Below, one piece after another: positions 43,092-51,232 of a DNA stretch of 64,000 nucleotides. The stretch's first letter is position 1; each line of letters starts with the position of its first letter. The stretch spans positions 2,841,279-2,905,278 of the forward strand of contig NZ_CP040098.1 of NCBI RefSeq assembly GCF_005377625.1, written 5' to 3'. Below the pieces are notes generated by a model. The model made no database searches. It had not been told where the DNA came from and saw nothing but the letters and a program-made list of their open reading frames with translations. The position numbers were made by a program, and so were the translations under genes. Source of the DNA: Desulfoglaeba alkanexedens ALDC. GTDB lineage: Bacteria; Desulfobacterota; Syntrophobacteria; Syntrophobacterales; DSM-9756.

Positions 43092-45734
43092 TCAGAAAAA
43101 CCCTCCCATGGAGAACTGCCACTTGCTCTTGCTTTCTCCGGGTTCCGGATCGAGGTTGTAGCCCCACTCGATCCGCAGGGGTCCCATGGGCGAGTTCCAC
43201 CGGATGCCTCCGCCCGCCCCCGTTCGGAAATCCGATATTCGGAAGTCTTCATCGTCGTCGAAGGCATTGCCCGCGTCGAAGAACATCACACCGCGGACCC
43301 CGAGCTTTTCGATCAACGGGAAAAGCAATTCTAAATTAACGAGCCCAAACTTCAAGCCCCCGATGCTGTCTCCAGTCTCGGGATCCTCGGGGCCGACGTC
43401 GCCCCAGTCGAAGGCGCGGATGGAATTGATACCGCCCAGGAAGAAGCGTTCGTAGATCGGAACGGGATTATCCTCGTCGAGTTCCACGATCCATCCGACG
43501 TTGCCTCGCACGAAGCCCACGAATTTCCAGAACAACGGGAAGTACCGGCCGGAATCGATGACGGCGCTTACAAAATCGCTGTCGCTTCCCAGATAAGGGC
43601 TGGAAAACTCTAAGGACAAACTGTTTACGGACCCCCGGGTCGGCATAAACGGGTGGTCGGTGCTGTCCCGTTCGATGGACCCCATCACGGCGCTTTTCAG
43701 CTGTCTACCCTCTTGATCCTGGATGATGACTGCGGCGTCGTCGTCTACGTCGGTCACTTCCGCGTCCTCGAGGACGTAGGCGAGGTGCCAGCGGCTCCAG
43801 TTTCCAAAAGGATGGCTGATCCGTACCTTGCCTCCTTGGGCGTCCTTGTCGAAATCGTTGTATTCCCGGTACCAATCGTAAATGTCGAAGCCGAGCGAGA
43901 GCGGCTTGTCGAAAAGCCATGGCTCAGTGAAACTAATTGAATAACGCTGCGTTTCGCCTCCAAGGTAGGCCTTGAGAGCCAACTGCTGGCCCCGGCCGAA
44001 CAAGTTGCGCTGAAGGATGTCCCCGCCGATGAACACACCCTCGTCCGAAGAAAAGCCGCCGCCCACGCTGAACGATCCGGTGGACTTTTCCTTGACGCGC
44101 ACGTGGAGGTTCATCGCGTCTTCCTCGGTGCCCTGGGAAGGAAGGATTTCGGCTTCCTCGAAGTAATCCAGGCGCTTGAGGTTGAGGTTCGTACGTTCCA
44201 GCGCGCTCGCGCTGTATGTGTCGCCTTCAGCGAGTGTGAACTGGCGCCGGATCACCTTGTCCTGCGTCTTCACGTTGCCTGAAATGGTGATGCGCTCGAT
44301 ATGGATCTTTTTACCCTTGTGCACCTCATATATCACGTCCGCCGTGTTATCTTCCGGCCGGCGGATGACCCTCGGGTTCACTTCGGTATAGGCGTAGCCT
44401 TCGTCCATGTAGGCGGTGGTGATCTTCTTCAGGTCGTTTCGAAGCTTCTCGCGGCTGAAATAGTCCCCCTCCTTCAGTTCGAGCTGATCCTGGAGCGTTT
44501 CGTTCAGTTCCTGGAGATCCCCGGCTATGCCCACCGAACTCATTCGGTACCGTTCGCCCTCTTCGATGGGAAACTCCACCGTGAAGCCTTCACCGTCCTG
44601 CTTCACCTCGGGCGAGCCCACACGAGCGTCCATGAATCCCTGATCGTGGTAAAAGGCGGTCAGGCGGTCCACGTCGGTTTCCAGAACATCGCGCTGCAGC
44701 ACGCCCTTGTCGCTGAACCAGTGAAACCAGCCCCGTTTTTTGGTTTCCATGACGCTTCGGAGCTTCCGGTCGGAAAAGCTGTGGTTGCCGATGAAATCGA
44801 TCCTCTTGATGTAGATTTTATTGTTTTCACGGATGTTGAAGGTGACCACGGCCTGGCGGGGATCCTTAGGAAACTGGATGACGTGGTCCACTTCGGCATC
44901 GAAATACGCCTTTTGATGGTATAGGGACAGGATGCGCTGCACGTCCTCGGTGACCACGTTGGGCTGAAGCACGGTGTACGGTTTGGTGGAAATGGCGGCG
45001 AGGATATCCTTGTCGTCGATTTCCTTGTTTCCTTCAATCCGGACATCAATCACCGTGGGTTTTTCGCGGACCACGAAGGTGAGGATCTTGCCGGCCGGAC
45101 TGTCGCTCACCTCCGCCTCCACCGACTCGAAATAGCCCATCTGGTAAATGGTCTTGATGTCTTCGCGGACCACGTCGGGACGCAGCACCTCCCCTTTACG
45201 GTTCTTCAGATTGATGCGGATGGCGTCGGCTTCGATCCGTTCGTTGCCACGCACCTGGATGTCCGCGATCAGGGCTTTTGCAAGGACGTGGACCACCACC
45301 TGCTGTGTGAGTTCACGGGTGGCGGAGGCCAACTGGTCGATGGATGCGGCTTCGGCAAACAGGGCTTGGGGGGGCCTGCCTTCCCGGAGGTCCACCAGGG
45401 TGGCGTCCAGGCTGAACCGCTGGCCCACCTGAGTCAGGCTGCCGTAGACGACATAGTCGGCTTCCAGTCGCCGGCCCAGCGCGGAAGCCTCATCCGGATC
45501 CCGCACGCCACCAATAGACTGCGCCGCCTGAGCCGCCTGCTCCGACGGTACCGCGTCGACGCCCTGTTCACCCAGGGCGCGGGTCAGGAGATCCTGGGCC
45601 ATGCGCCCGAGGGTGGGCATGGGGTCTTGGGTGAACACCGCGAAAGGAGCCACGGCAATTCGAGGGGAGGGTTCCTGCGCGGAGGCGACACCCGCGGCCA
45701 GCACCATAAGCAGGGGGAGGACGAGTTTACGCAT
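43092..45734 (-). CDS. bamA: Outer membrane assembly factor BamA with extra N-terminal domain
   Basis: 880 aa. Signal peptide 1-19. Residues about 23-150 form a domain absent from standard BamA: PRIAVAPFAVF, then LGRRLEADYVVYGSLTQVGQ and SLDATLVDLREG, resembling TolB-N/FlgO-like modules. Five POTRA domains follow from about 155 (IADIQVRGNERIEADAIR), then the beta-barrel with VRGNVGWIVELD, IRAFDWGD, and a C-terminal Phe (SMGGFF). It inserts outer membrane proteins. The ATG at 45734 has AAGGA 11 nt upstream; a frame to 45875 runs into a repeat and is rejected. Confidence 0.94.
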   Translation of the reverse strand: MRKLVLPLLMVLAAGVASAQEPSPRIAVAPFAVFTQDPMPTLGRMAQDLLTRALGEQGVDAVPSEQAAQAAQSIGGVRDPDEASALGRRLEADYVVYGSLTQVGQRFSLDATLVDLREGRPPQALFAEAASIDQLASATRELTQQVVVHVLAKALIADIQVRGNERIEADAIRINLKNRKGEVLRPDVVREDIKTIYQMGYFESVEAEVSDSPAGKILTFVVREKPTVIDVRIEGNKEIDDKDILAAISTKPYTVLQPNVVTEDVQRILSLYHQKAYFDAEVDHVIQFPKDPRQAVVTFNIRENNKIYIKRIDFIGNHSFSDRKLRSVMETKKRGWFHWFSDKGVLQRDVLETDVDRLTAFYHDQGFMDARVGSPEVKQDGEGFTVEFPIEEGERYRMSSVGIAGDLQELNETLQDQLELKEGDYFSREKLRNDLKKITTAYMDEGYAYTEVNPRVIRRPEDNTADVIYEVHKGKKIHIERITISGNVKTQDKVIRRQFTLAEGDTYSASALERTNLNLKRLDYFEEAEILPSQGTEEDAMNLHVRVKEKSTGSFSVGGGFSSDEGVFIGGDILQRNLFGRGQQLALKAYLGGETQRYSISFTEPWLFDKPLSLGFDIYDWYREYNDFDKDAQGGKVRISHPFGNWSRWHLAYVLEDAEVTDVDDDAAVIIQDQEGRQLKSAVMGSIERDSTDHPFMPTRGSVNSLSLEFSSPYLGSDSDFVSAVIDSGRYFPLFWKFVGFVRGNVGWIVELDEDNPVPIYERFFLGGINSIRAFDWGDVGPEDPETGDSIGGLKFGLVNLELLFPLIEKLGVRGVMFFDAGNAFDDDEDFRISDFRTGAGGGIRWNSPMGPLRIEWGYNLDPEPGESKSKWQFSMGGFF

Positions 45735-45772
45735 CCGTCTGAGCTTCCTTGGTTTTTTCGACCACGAACCCT

Positions 45773-46258
45773 TTGGTAGCGTAAAAAATAATAGACGTAA
45801 TATTTGATACCAAATTCTATTTCCCCTCCCCTTGTGGGAGGGGATTAAGGGGAGGGGAACGTAACTGATTGACATACGTTAATTTTCTCATCCTCACCCC
45901 AACCCTCTCCCATCAAGGGAGAGAGGGATTTTCCCCTCGTTCCCAAGCTCCAGCTTGGGAACGCCCTGCCCGGGAAGCTCCAGCTTCCCTCCTGCTACAG
46001 CTGAAACGCGCTGTCTTTCTAGGGAGCTCGCCAGGATCTCGAAGTGGTCTTTCCCCTCGTTGCCAAGCTCTGGCTTGGGAACGGCCTCACCGAAGCTGGA
46101 GCTTCTGCACACTTGTGTTTCCAAGCTGGAGCTTGGGAACAAGAAGCAAAAGATCTGCACCCATTCTATTTCCCTTCCCCTTGTGGGAGAGGGGGAGAGG
46201 GGGATTTTCTGACCTTCGTTAACCTTTTTGCTTAAAGTCTCCACTTTAGAACGCTACC
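45773..46258. repeat. Composite dispersed element with GGTAGCGT ends between lolD and bamA
   Basis: The left end reads TTTGGTAGCGTAAAAAATAA and the right end AGAACGCTACCAACCC, whose reverse complement starts GGGTTGGTAGCGTTCT; the 8-bp ends GGTAGCGT are inverted. Inside are CCCCTCCCCTTGTGGG units at both sides and palindromic GTTCCCAAGCTCCAGC units between. Partial copies: 33249-33410 (left half) and 30064-30180 (right half). No open frame of note, so it looks like a non-autonomous element. It fills the 531-nt gap between lolD and bamA. Confidence 0.8.
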
Positions 46259-46265
46259 AACCCTT

Positions 46266-46967
46266 TTATGCCTCTTTAAGCTGTCCGTTCACCAAGCGAA
46301 GTGTCCGATGCATCAACGACGCCAGTTCGCGGTTGTGCGTCACCACCACCATGGTGATGCGGAGTTCTTCGTTGAGCGAAACCAGCAGGTCGTGCAGCTG
46401 CCGCCCCGTCCGCGTATCCAGGTTTCCGGTCGGCTCGTCGGCCAGGACCACCTTGGGTTTCATGAGGAGTGCACGAGCCACCGCCACCCGCTGCTGTTCG
46501 CCTCCGGACATTTCGGCCGGTCGATGTTGGGCCCGATCCGCCAGTCCCAGCCGCTCCAGCAAGGCTTCCGCTTCCCCGCGCAACTCCCGCCGGGGCCTTC
46601 CCGCAATGTGCCCCGGCATCATCACGTTCTCCAGGGCGCTGAATTCGGGCAGCAGGTAATGGAACTGAAAAACAAACCCGATGCTCCGGTTCCTGAATCC
46701 TGCCAGTTCCCGGTCGTTCCAGGCCAGCACGTCGTCGCCGCCGAAAAGGACCTTCCCGGATGTGGGCCGGTCCAAAGTCCCCAGGATGTGAAGCAGCGTC
46801 GACTTTCCGGCACCCGATGCGCCGACGATGGCAAGCCGTTCCCCCCGCTGGATGACCAGTTCCAGGTCCCGGAAGAGCTCGATTCGTAGCGGTCCGTTCT
46901 GAAAGACTTTTCCGATACCCAGGGCGTGAATATGTGCGGCCTGGCGGTGGTTGACGGTCTCATTCAT
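46266..46967 (-). CDS. lolD: Lipoprotein-releasing ABC ATPase LolD
   Basis: 233 aa with Walker A GASGAGKST, Q-loop FVFQFHYLLPEFSALENVMM, signature MSGGEQQRVAVARALLMKPK and Walker B VVLADEPTGNLDTRTG. FQFHYLLPEFSALENVMMP is typical of LolD. It powers release of lipoproteins from the inner membrane. The ATG at 46967 overlaps the lolC/E end by 8 nt. Confidence 0.93.
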   Translation of the reverse strand: MNETVNHRQAAHIHALGIGKVFQNGPLRIELFRDLELVIQRGERLAIVGASGAGKSTLLHILGTLDRPTSGKVLFGGDDVLAWNDRELAGFRNRSIGFVFQFHYLLPEFSALENVMMPGHIAGRPRRELRGEAEALLERLGLADRAQHRPAEMSGGEQQRVAVARALLMKPKVVLADEPTGNLDTRTGRQLHDLLVSLNEELRITMVVVTHNRELASLMHRTLRLVNGQLKEA

Positions 46968-48201
46968 AGCGCAGAGCTTCCGCCGGATTGAGTTTCGCGG
47001 CCTGCCCGGACGGGTAGAGGGTGGCACCGAGGCAAATGGCCACCGCGGCCAGCGCGATGAGGGTCACATCGGTCATTTCCATCCGGACCGGCAGCGTCGA
47101 AATGTAATAGACGTCGCGAGGAAGTTCGATGAACTGGTAGCGCTTCAGCAGGCCACACAATGAAAAGCCCCCGGCCAGGCCGAAAAGGGTGCCCACGACA
47201 CCGATCATGAGGCCTTCCAGGACGAAGATTCTCCGGATGCTCGACGTGCTCGCCCCCATGGCTTTCAATATGGCGATATCGCGCGTTTTCTCCATGACCA
47301 TCATGATGAGGGAACTCACGATGTTGAAGGCCGCCACCAGGACGATCAGCGTCAAAATGATAAACATCACCACTTTTTCCAGCTTCAAGGCCGAAAAAAG
47401 GTTCTGATTCATCTGCATCCAGTCCCTGACCCAGTAAGGATAGCCCAGCTTTTCGCGGAGCCGCTCCGCCACCGCATGGGCCTTGTAAATATCTTCCACG
47501 CGGACCTCGACCCCCGAAACCACGTCGCCGATACCGAGAAGTTGCTGCGCCGACTCCACGTGCACGTAGGCGAGGGTGTTGTCATATTCGTACATGCCGG
47601 ATTGAAACAGCCCCACCACCCGAAACATCTGGCTCTTGGGGACACGGCCCACCGGCGTCAGCCGGCCGGACGGGGCGATGACCGTGAGGTAGTCGCCGGT
47701 TCCGACTCCAAGGTTTTTCGCCAGTTCGACGCCGAGCACGATTCCCGCGCGGTGTTCCGCTTCCGTCGAACCAGAAGGGGGCTTGAGCGCTTCCAGGTCG
47801 CCTTCCAGCAGGTTCTTGCGGATTCCGGTCACCCGGTGAGACGTTTCGGGATCGATTCCCCGGACGATGGCTCCCGAAATGTTCTTTCCCGAATTGAGCA
47901 TCACCTGAGTGTAAATGAAAGGCGTGGCGGCCACGACGCCTTCACTGGCTTCGGCCGCCTTCACGATGGCTTCATAATCGTCGATGTTGCCCTGGAAATG
48001 GCCGATCACCACATGAGACGTGACCCCCAGGATCCGATCCCGCAGGTCTTCCTGGAATCCGTTCATCACGGCGAGTACCACGATGAGTGCCGTCACTCCG
48101 ACCGCCACCCCCGCCATGGAAATGAGCGTGATCAGGGAGATAAAGGCATGCCGCCTCTTGCCCAGAAGGTATCGGAGACTGACGATGAGTTCGAAGTTCA
48201 T
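46960..48201 (-). CDS. lolC: Lipoprotein-releasing permease LolC/LolE
   Basis: 413 aa with the four-TM FtsX layout: TM1 at about 20-48 (FISLITLISMAGVAVGVTAL), a periplasmic domain to about 265, and three C-terminal helices (VMFIILTLIVLVAAFNIVSS onward). A single LolC/E gene with lolD suggests a homodimeric LolF-like transporter rather than LolC plus LolE. The start overlaps the lysS stop (ATGA). Confidence 0.93.
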   Translation of the reverse strand: MNFELIVSLRYLLGKRRHAFISLITLISMAGVAVGVTALIVVLAVMNGFQEDLRDRILGVTSHVVIGHFQGNIDDYEAIVKAAEASEGVVAATPFIYTQVMLNSGKNISGAIVRGIDPETSHRVTGIRKNLLEGDLEALKPPSGSTEAEHRAGIVLGVELAKNLGVGTGDYLTVIAPSGRLTPVGRVPKSQMFRVVGLFQSGMYEYDNTLAYVHVESAQQLLGIGDVVSGVEVRVEDIYKAHAVAERLREKLGYPYWVRDWMQMNQNLFSALKLEKVVMFIILTLIVLVAAFNIVSSLIMMVMEKTRDIAILKAMGASTSSIRRIFVLEGLMIGVVGTLFGLAGGFSLCGLLKRYQFIELPRDVYYISTLPVRMEMTDVTLIALAAVAICLGATLYPSGQAAKLNPAEALRYE

Positions 48202-49700
48202 AGAGGCGTCTGGGTCTTTTTCTCCGATCTCAGGAGTGGAAAGAGGATCACGTCCCGGATGCTCGGTGCATCGGTGAAGAGCATCACCAGGCGGTCGATG
48301 CCGATCCCCTCGCCGGCGGCCGGGGGCATGCCGTATTCGAGGGCCCGGATGTAATCCTCGTCCATGAGGTGCGCCTCTTCGTCCCCGGCCTCGCGGGACG
48401 CCAGCTGCCGCTGAAACCGAGCCCTCTGATCCCGCGGATCGTTCAGTTCGGAAAACGCGTTGGCCATCTCCCGCCCGGCGATGAACAGTTCGAAACGGTC
48501 CGTGAGATCCGGCTCCACCTCGTTTCTCCTGGAAAGCGGGGAAACTTCCAAGGGGTAGTGGGTGATGAAGGTGGGCTGAACCAGAAGCGGTTCCACCAGG
48601 ACGTCGAAAAGCTTGGTGAGCAGCTTCCCGTGTCCCTCGTACTTTTCCGCCTGAATCCCGTGAGCGCGGGAAAAACGGAGCGCCGCCTCGAAGTCTTCGA
48701 TGGCCTCCTCGGGGACGTTTCCGAGCTGCGTCAGGGCTTCGTAGAGCCGGTAGCGCCGCCAGGGAGGTGTGAGGTCGATGAGCTGGTTCTGGTAAGTCAG
48801 CTGGAGGCTCCCACCGTTTACCCGATGAGCCACGTGGGCGAACAGCTCCTCAGTGAGCGTCATCAGGTCTTCATAGGTGGCGTAAGCCTGGTAGAATTCC
48901 AGCATGGTGAACTCGGGATTGTGCTGGGTGGAAATGCCTTCGTTTCTGAAATTCCGGTTCAGCTCGAAGACCCGCTCGAATCCGCCCACCAGCAGCCGTT
49001 TCAGGTAGAGCTCCGGGGCGATCCGAAGATAAAGCTCCATGCCCAGGGCGTTGTGGTACGTCTTGAACGGCTTCGCCGTGGCTCCCCCCGGGATGGCCTG
49101 CATCATGGGCGTTTCCACTTCCAGGAACCCGCGCTCGCAAAGAAACTCCCGGACCGCCTGAATGATGGCGCTTCGCTTGACGAACGTCTCCCGGACGGAT
49201 TCGTTCACGATGAGGTCCACATAGCGCTGGCGGTATCGGGTTTCGACGTCTTTCAGGCCGTGGTATTTTTCGGGAAGCGGGCGAAGGTTCTTGGTGAGGA
49301 GGTCGAAGGCGTGGACGAAGAGCGTGAGTTCGCCGGTGCGCGTCTTGAACAGCCGCCCCCGTACCCGAATGATGTCTCCGATGTCGAGCTTCTTGGCGAA
49401 ATCGTATCGCTCTTCCCCCAGTTCGTTTCGCTGAAAATAGAGCTGGATGCGGCCCTGGGCGTCCAGAATGTGCATGAACGTGGACTTACCGAAGGACCGG
49501 ATCGCCATCACGCGGCCGGCCACTGTGAACTCTGGAGCCTGGTCCTCCAGCTCCTCGGCGCTTTTCGATCCATGGTCGCGCAGGATGTCGCCGATGTGAT
49601 CCGACACCGCGAGGCCGTTGGGGAAAAGAGCCCAACCGCTTTGCTCCAGTTCTTCCGCTTTTCGAAGCCGCTCGCGCATCACCAGGTTGAGGTCGTCCAT
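48198..49700 (-). CDS. lysS: Lysyl-tRNA synthetase, class II
   Basis: 500 aa, usual length. N-terminal OB-fold (VAGRVMAIRSFGKSTFMHIL), class II motif 2 (FRNEGISTQHNPEFTMLEFY) and motif 3 (GMPPAAGEGIGIDRLVMLFT). Charges tRNA-Lys. First gene of the run lysS-lolC/E-lolD, with start/stop overlap to lolC/E. Confidence 0.97.
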   Translation of the reverse strand: MDDLNLVMRERLRKAEELEQSGWALFPNGLAVSDHIGDILRDHGSKSAEELEDQAPEFTVAGRVMAIRSFGKSTFMHILDAQGRIQLYFQRNELGEERYDFAKKLDIGDIIRVRGRLFKTRTGELTLFVHAFDLLTKNLRPLPEKYHGLKDVETRYRQRYVDLIVNESVRETFVKRSAIIQAVREFLCERGFLEVETPMMQAIPGGATAKPFKTYHNALGMELYLRIAPELYLKRLLVGGFERVFELNRNFRNEGISTQHNPEFTMLEFYQAYATYEDLMTLTEELFAHVAHRVNGGSLQLTYQNQLIDLTPPWRRYRLYEALTQLGNVPEEAIEDFEAALRFSRAHGIQAEKYEGHGKLLTKLFDVLVEPLLVQPTFITHYPLEVSPLSRRNEVEPDLTDRFELFIAGREMANAFSELNDPRDQRARFQRQLASREAGDEEAHLMDEDYIRALEYGMPPAAGEGIGIDRLVMLFTDAPSIRDVILFPLLRSEKKTQTPL

Positions 49701-49826
49701 TCCTTGCGGGTCCTTTCCGCTGTACCGTCTGGTGCGGTTGAAGTCTCCCAGGTCCGAAGCGGACTGACGTTAGATGATTTGGTGCCTGCCGTCAAGGGTC
49801 AGGCCGGAACGCGATGCGGAGAGGAC

Positions 49827-49991
49827 TCAGGAATTCTGCGATTTCTTGAACAGGCTGGACAGGCTGAAGGAGATAATCAGGAGGCTCAAGATGAACAGCA
49901 CCCATTTGCCTTCGGCGATGAGGTCAAGGACGCCCAGGACCAGGAGGAAAACGCCACCGGACAGGCAGATCCAGGCGGTCGACTTGTTCAT
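49827..49991 (-). CDS. Small two-helix membrane protein of unknown function
   Basis: 54 aa (MNKSTAWICLSGGVFLLVLG...), two closely spaced hydrophobic helices (about 6-24 and 27-45) and a short polar tail. The ATG at 49991 has GGGGAG about 10 nt upstream. No family recognised. It lies upstream of lysS on the same strand. Confidence 0.55.
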   Translation of the reverse strand: MNKSTAWICLSGGVFLLVLGVLDLIAEGKWVLFILSLLIISFSLSSLFKKSQNS

Positions 49992-50231
49992 GCTCCCACG
50001 ACTCCCCGCGTTGGGATAACAGAGGAAAACGCCACCGTTGATTTCCATACCAGCCATTCGTTTACTGGTTTTTCCCGCCGTTGGCAAAGGAAAAGGCGCC
50101 CGTTGCGACCCGGCGGGGGAGCGGCGGGCCGGGAGGAGGAGGCGAAACTACCGGTTGACACTCCACGATTACACCGTCTATTTTCTTCGGCGCCCCGCCG
50201 AAGGTTCTTTGCGGGGGCTTTCGAGTGGCGA

Positions 50232-50308
50232 GCGCCTGTAGCTCAGCCGGACAGAGCAACGGACTTCTAATCCGTGGGTCGGGGGTTCGATTCCCTCCAG
50301 GCGCGCCA
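50232..50308 (+). tRNA. tRNA-Arg (anticodon UCU)
   Basis: 77 nt with encoded CCA. Acceptor GCGCCTG pairs with CAGGCGC; D arm GCTC...GAGC; anticodon stem ACGGA/TCCGT with loop CTTCTAA giving anticodon TCT; T arm GGGGG-TTCGATT-CCCTC (one G-T pair). It reads AGA/AGG codons. It sits at the boundary between the envelope genes and the mutase operon region. Confidence 0.96.
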
Positions 50309-50412
50309 GAGAAATCAAGGGGTTACGAGGATTGCTCGTAACCCATCTTTGCTTTATGCACGCATTACGTACGCGAACTGCGGTTTGCCGCCCTACCTCT
50401 CTAGAAACAATA

Positions 50413-50439
50413 ATGGGGGTTTGTTCTCGCAACCCCCAT
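50413..50439. terminator. Stem-loop downstream of tRNA-Arg
   Basis: ATGGGGGTT (50413-50421) pairs perfectly with AACCCCCAT (50431-50439), loop of 9. No T-tract follows, so it may be a processing or transcript-end structure for the tRNA rather than a classic terminator. The rest of 50309-50725 shows no gene. Confidence 0.4.
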
Positions 50440-50737
50440 CCCTACAACTTTGTGTAGCGAGACACGCCAAAAGAATTCTCCGGGTTTAATCAATCTCGAT
50501 CTGGTCAAAGCTTGGTCGATGCTCATCAGAAGAGCAGGGGCAAGCTGAACCTCAAAGAATAACCCCCGCTGTCTGTAACACTGATCTTTGCTCACATAGG
50601 TGGGAAAAGCTCTCTGTCTTGACCAGAGCTGATCAGACGTCCTTGGGATATCAAACCCCTTATCAGGTCTATGTCAAATAACAATTATCTTTTAACTCTG
50701 TGCAGGCTTCAAGAATACACCTTATATGACTCAATTT

Positions 50738-51122
50738 TTTGTCTTGACAATGGGGAGACGCTCAGGGTACTCGAATGAGGGCGTCAGACTGAGACTCAGA
50801 ATTCCCGGGATCGAGAACCAGGTGCCACCCGGCTTGCTGCCACAAGGGTTTGGATATGCGACTGAGCTGGGAACGGTGGATTTCGACGTCGATGACGAAT
50901 TCTCCCTTTCAGCCAACGTAGGGCTCTTTTGGGAGATTACTGAGTGGATCGCTCTCCGAGTAACCTACCGGAGTGAATCCTCAGCCCACATGAAAGGTTA
51001 ACAACAATGAGAGCGAAAACCTCACCCAAAACCAGGTCGTCTATTCGCCGTACTTCGGCGACGAAATCGATGCGGAGACCGATATTCACAACTTCATGAT
51101 CACGGTGAGCTGCCGGTTTTGA
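50738..51122 (+). pseudogene. Decayed 3' end of a FadL/OmpP1-type outer membrane protein gene
   Basis: Two adjacent frames together resemble the end of a FadL-family barrel. The first (to 51002) has FDVDDEFSLSANVGLFWEIT and WIALRVTYRSESSAHMKG, then a stop. The second frame, shifted by one, runs NNNESENLTQNQVVYSPYFG to a terminal strand IHNFMITVSCRF. No start or N-terminal half is found upstream, so this is a truncated and frameshifted remnant. FadL proteins import hydrophobic substrates, which fits the neighbouring acyl-CoA ligase, though that may be coincidence. Confidence 0.6.
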
Positions 51123-51161
51123 GCTCCTGTGCATCTAAGGCGGTTGTGTGTTGGTATGGCC

Positions 51162-51189
51162 GCATGGGGAATGATTGTATTCCCCATGC
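51162..51189. promoter_or_regulatory. Perfect inverted repeat upstream of the ligase operon
   Basis: GCATGGGGAAT (51162-51172), 6-nt spacer, ATTCCCCATGC (51179-51189), ending 43 nt before the ligase start. It could be an operator for a dimeric regulator, or an RNA hairpin in the leader. No T-tract follows, arguing against a terminator. Confidence 0.55.
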
Positions 51190-51232
51190 ATCCGATGGTA
51201 GGTTAATGACATAATAGAGGGGATTCGTAACC

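Noticed and set aside
48369-50270. 633-codon plus-strand frame opposite lysS
   Set aside because: Shadow of lysS; it runs through the tRNA-Arg 5' part.
50282-50308. Attachment site at the tRNA-Arg 3' end
   Set aside because: No second copy of the tRNA end was found in the window and no integrase gene is present.
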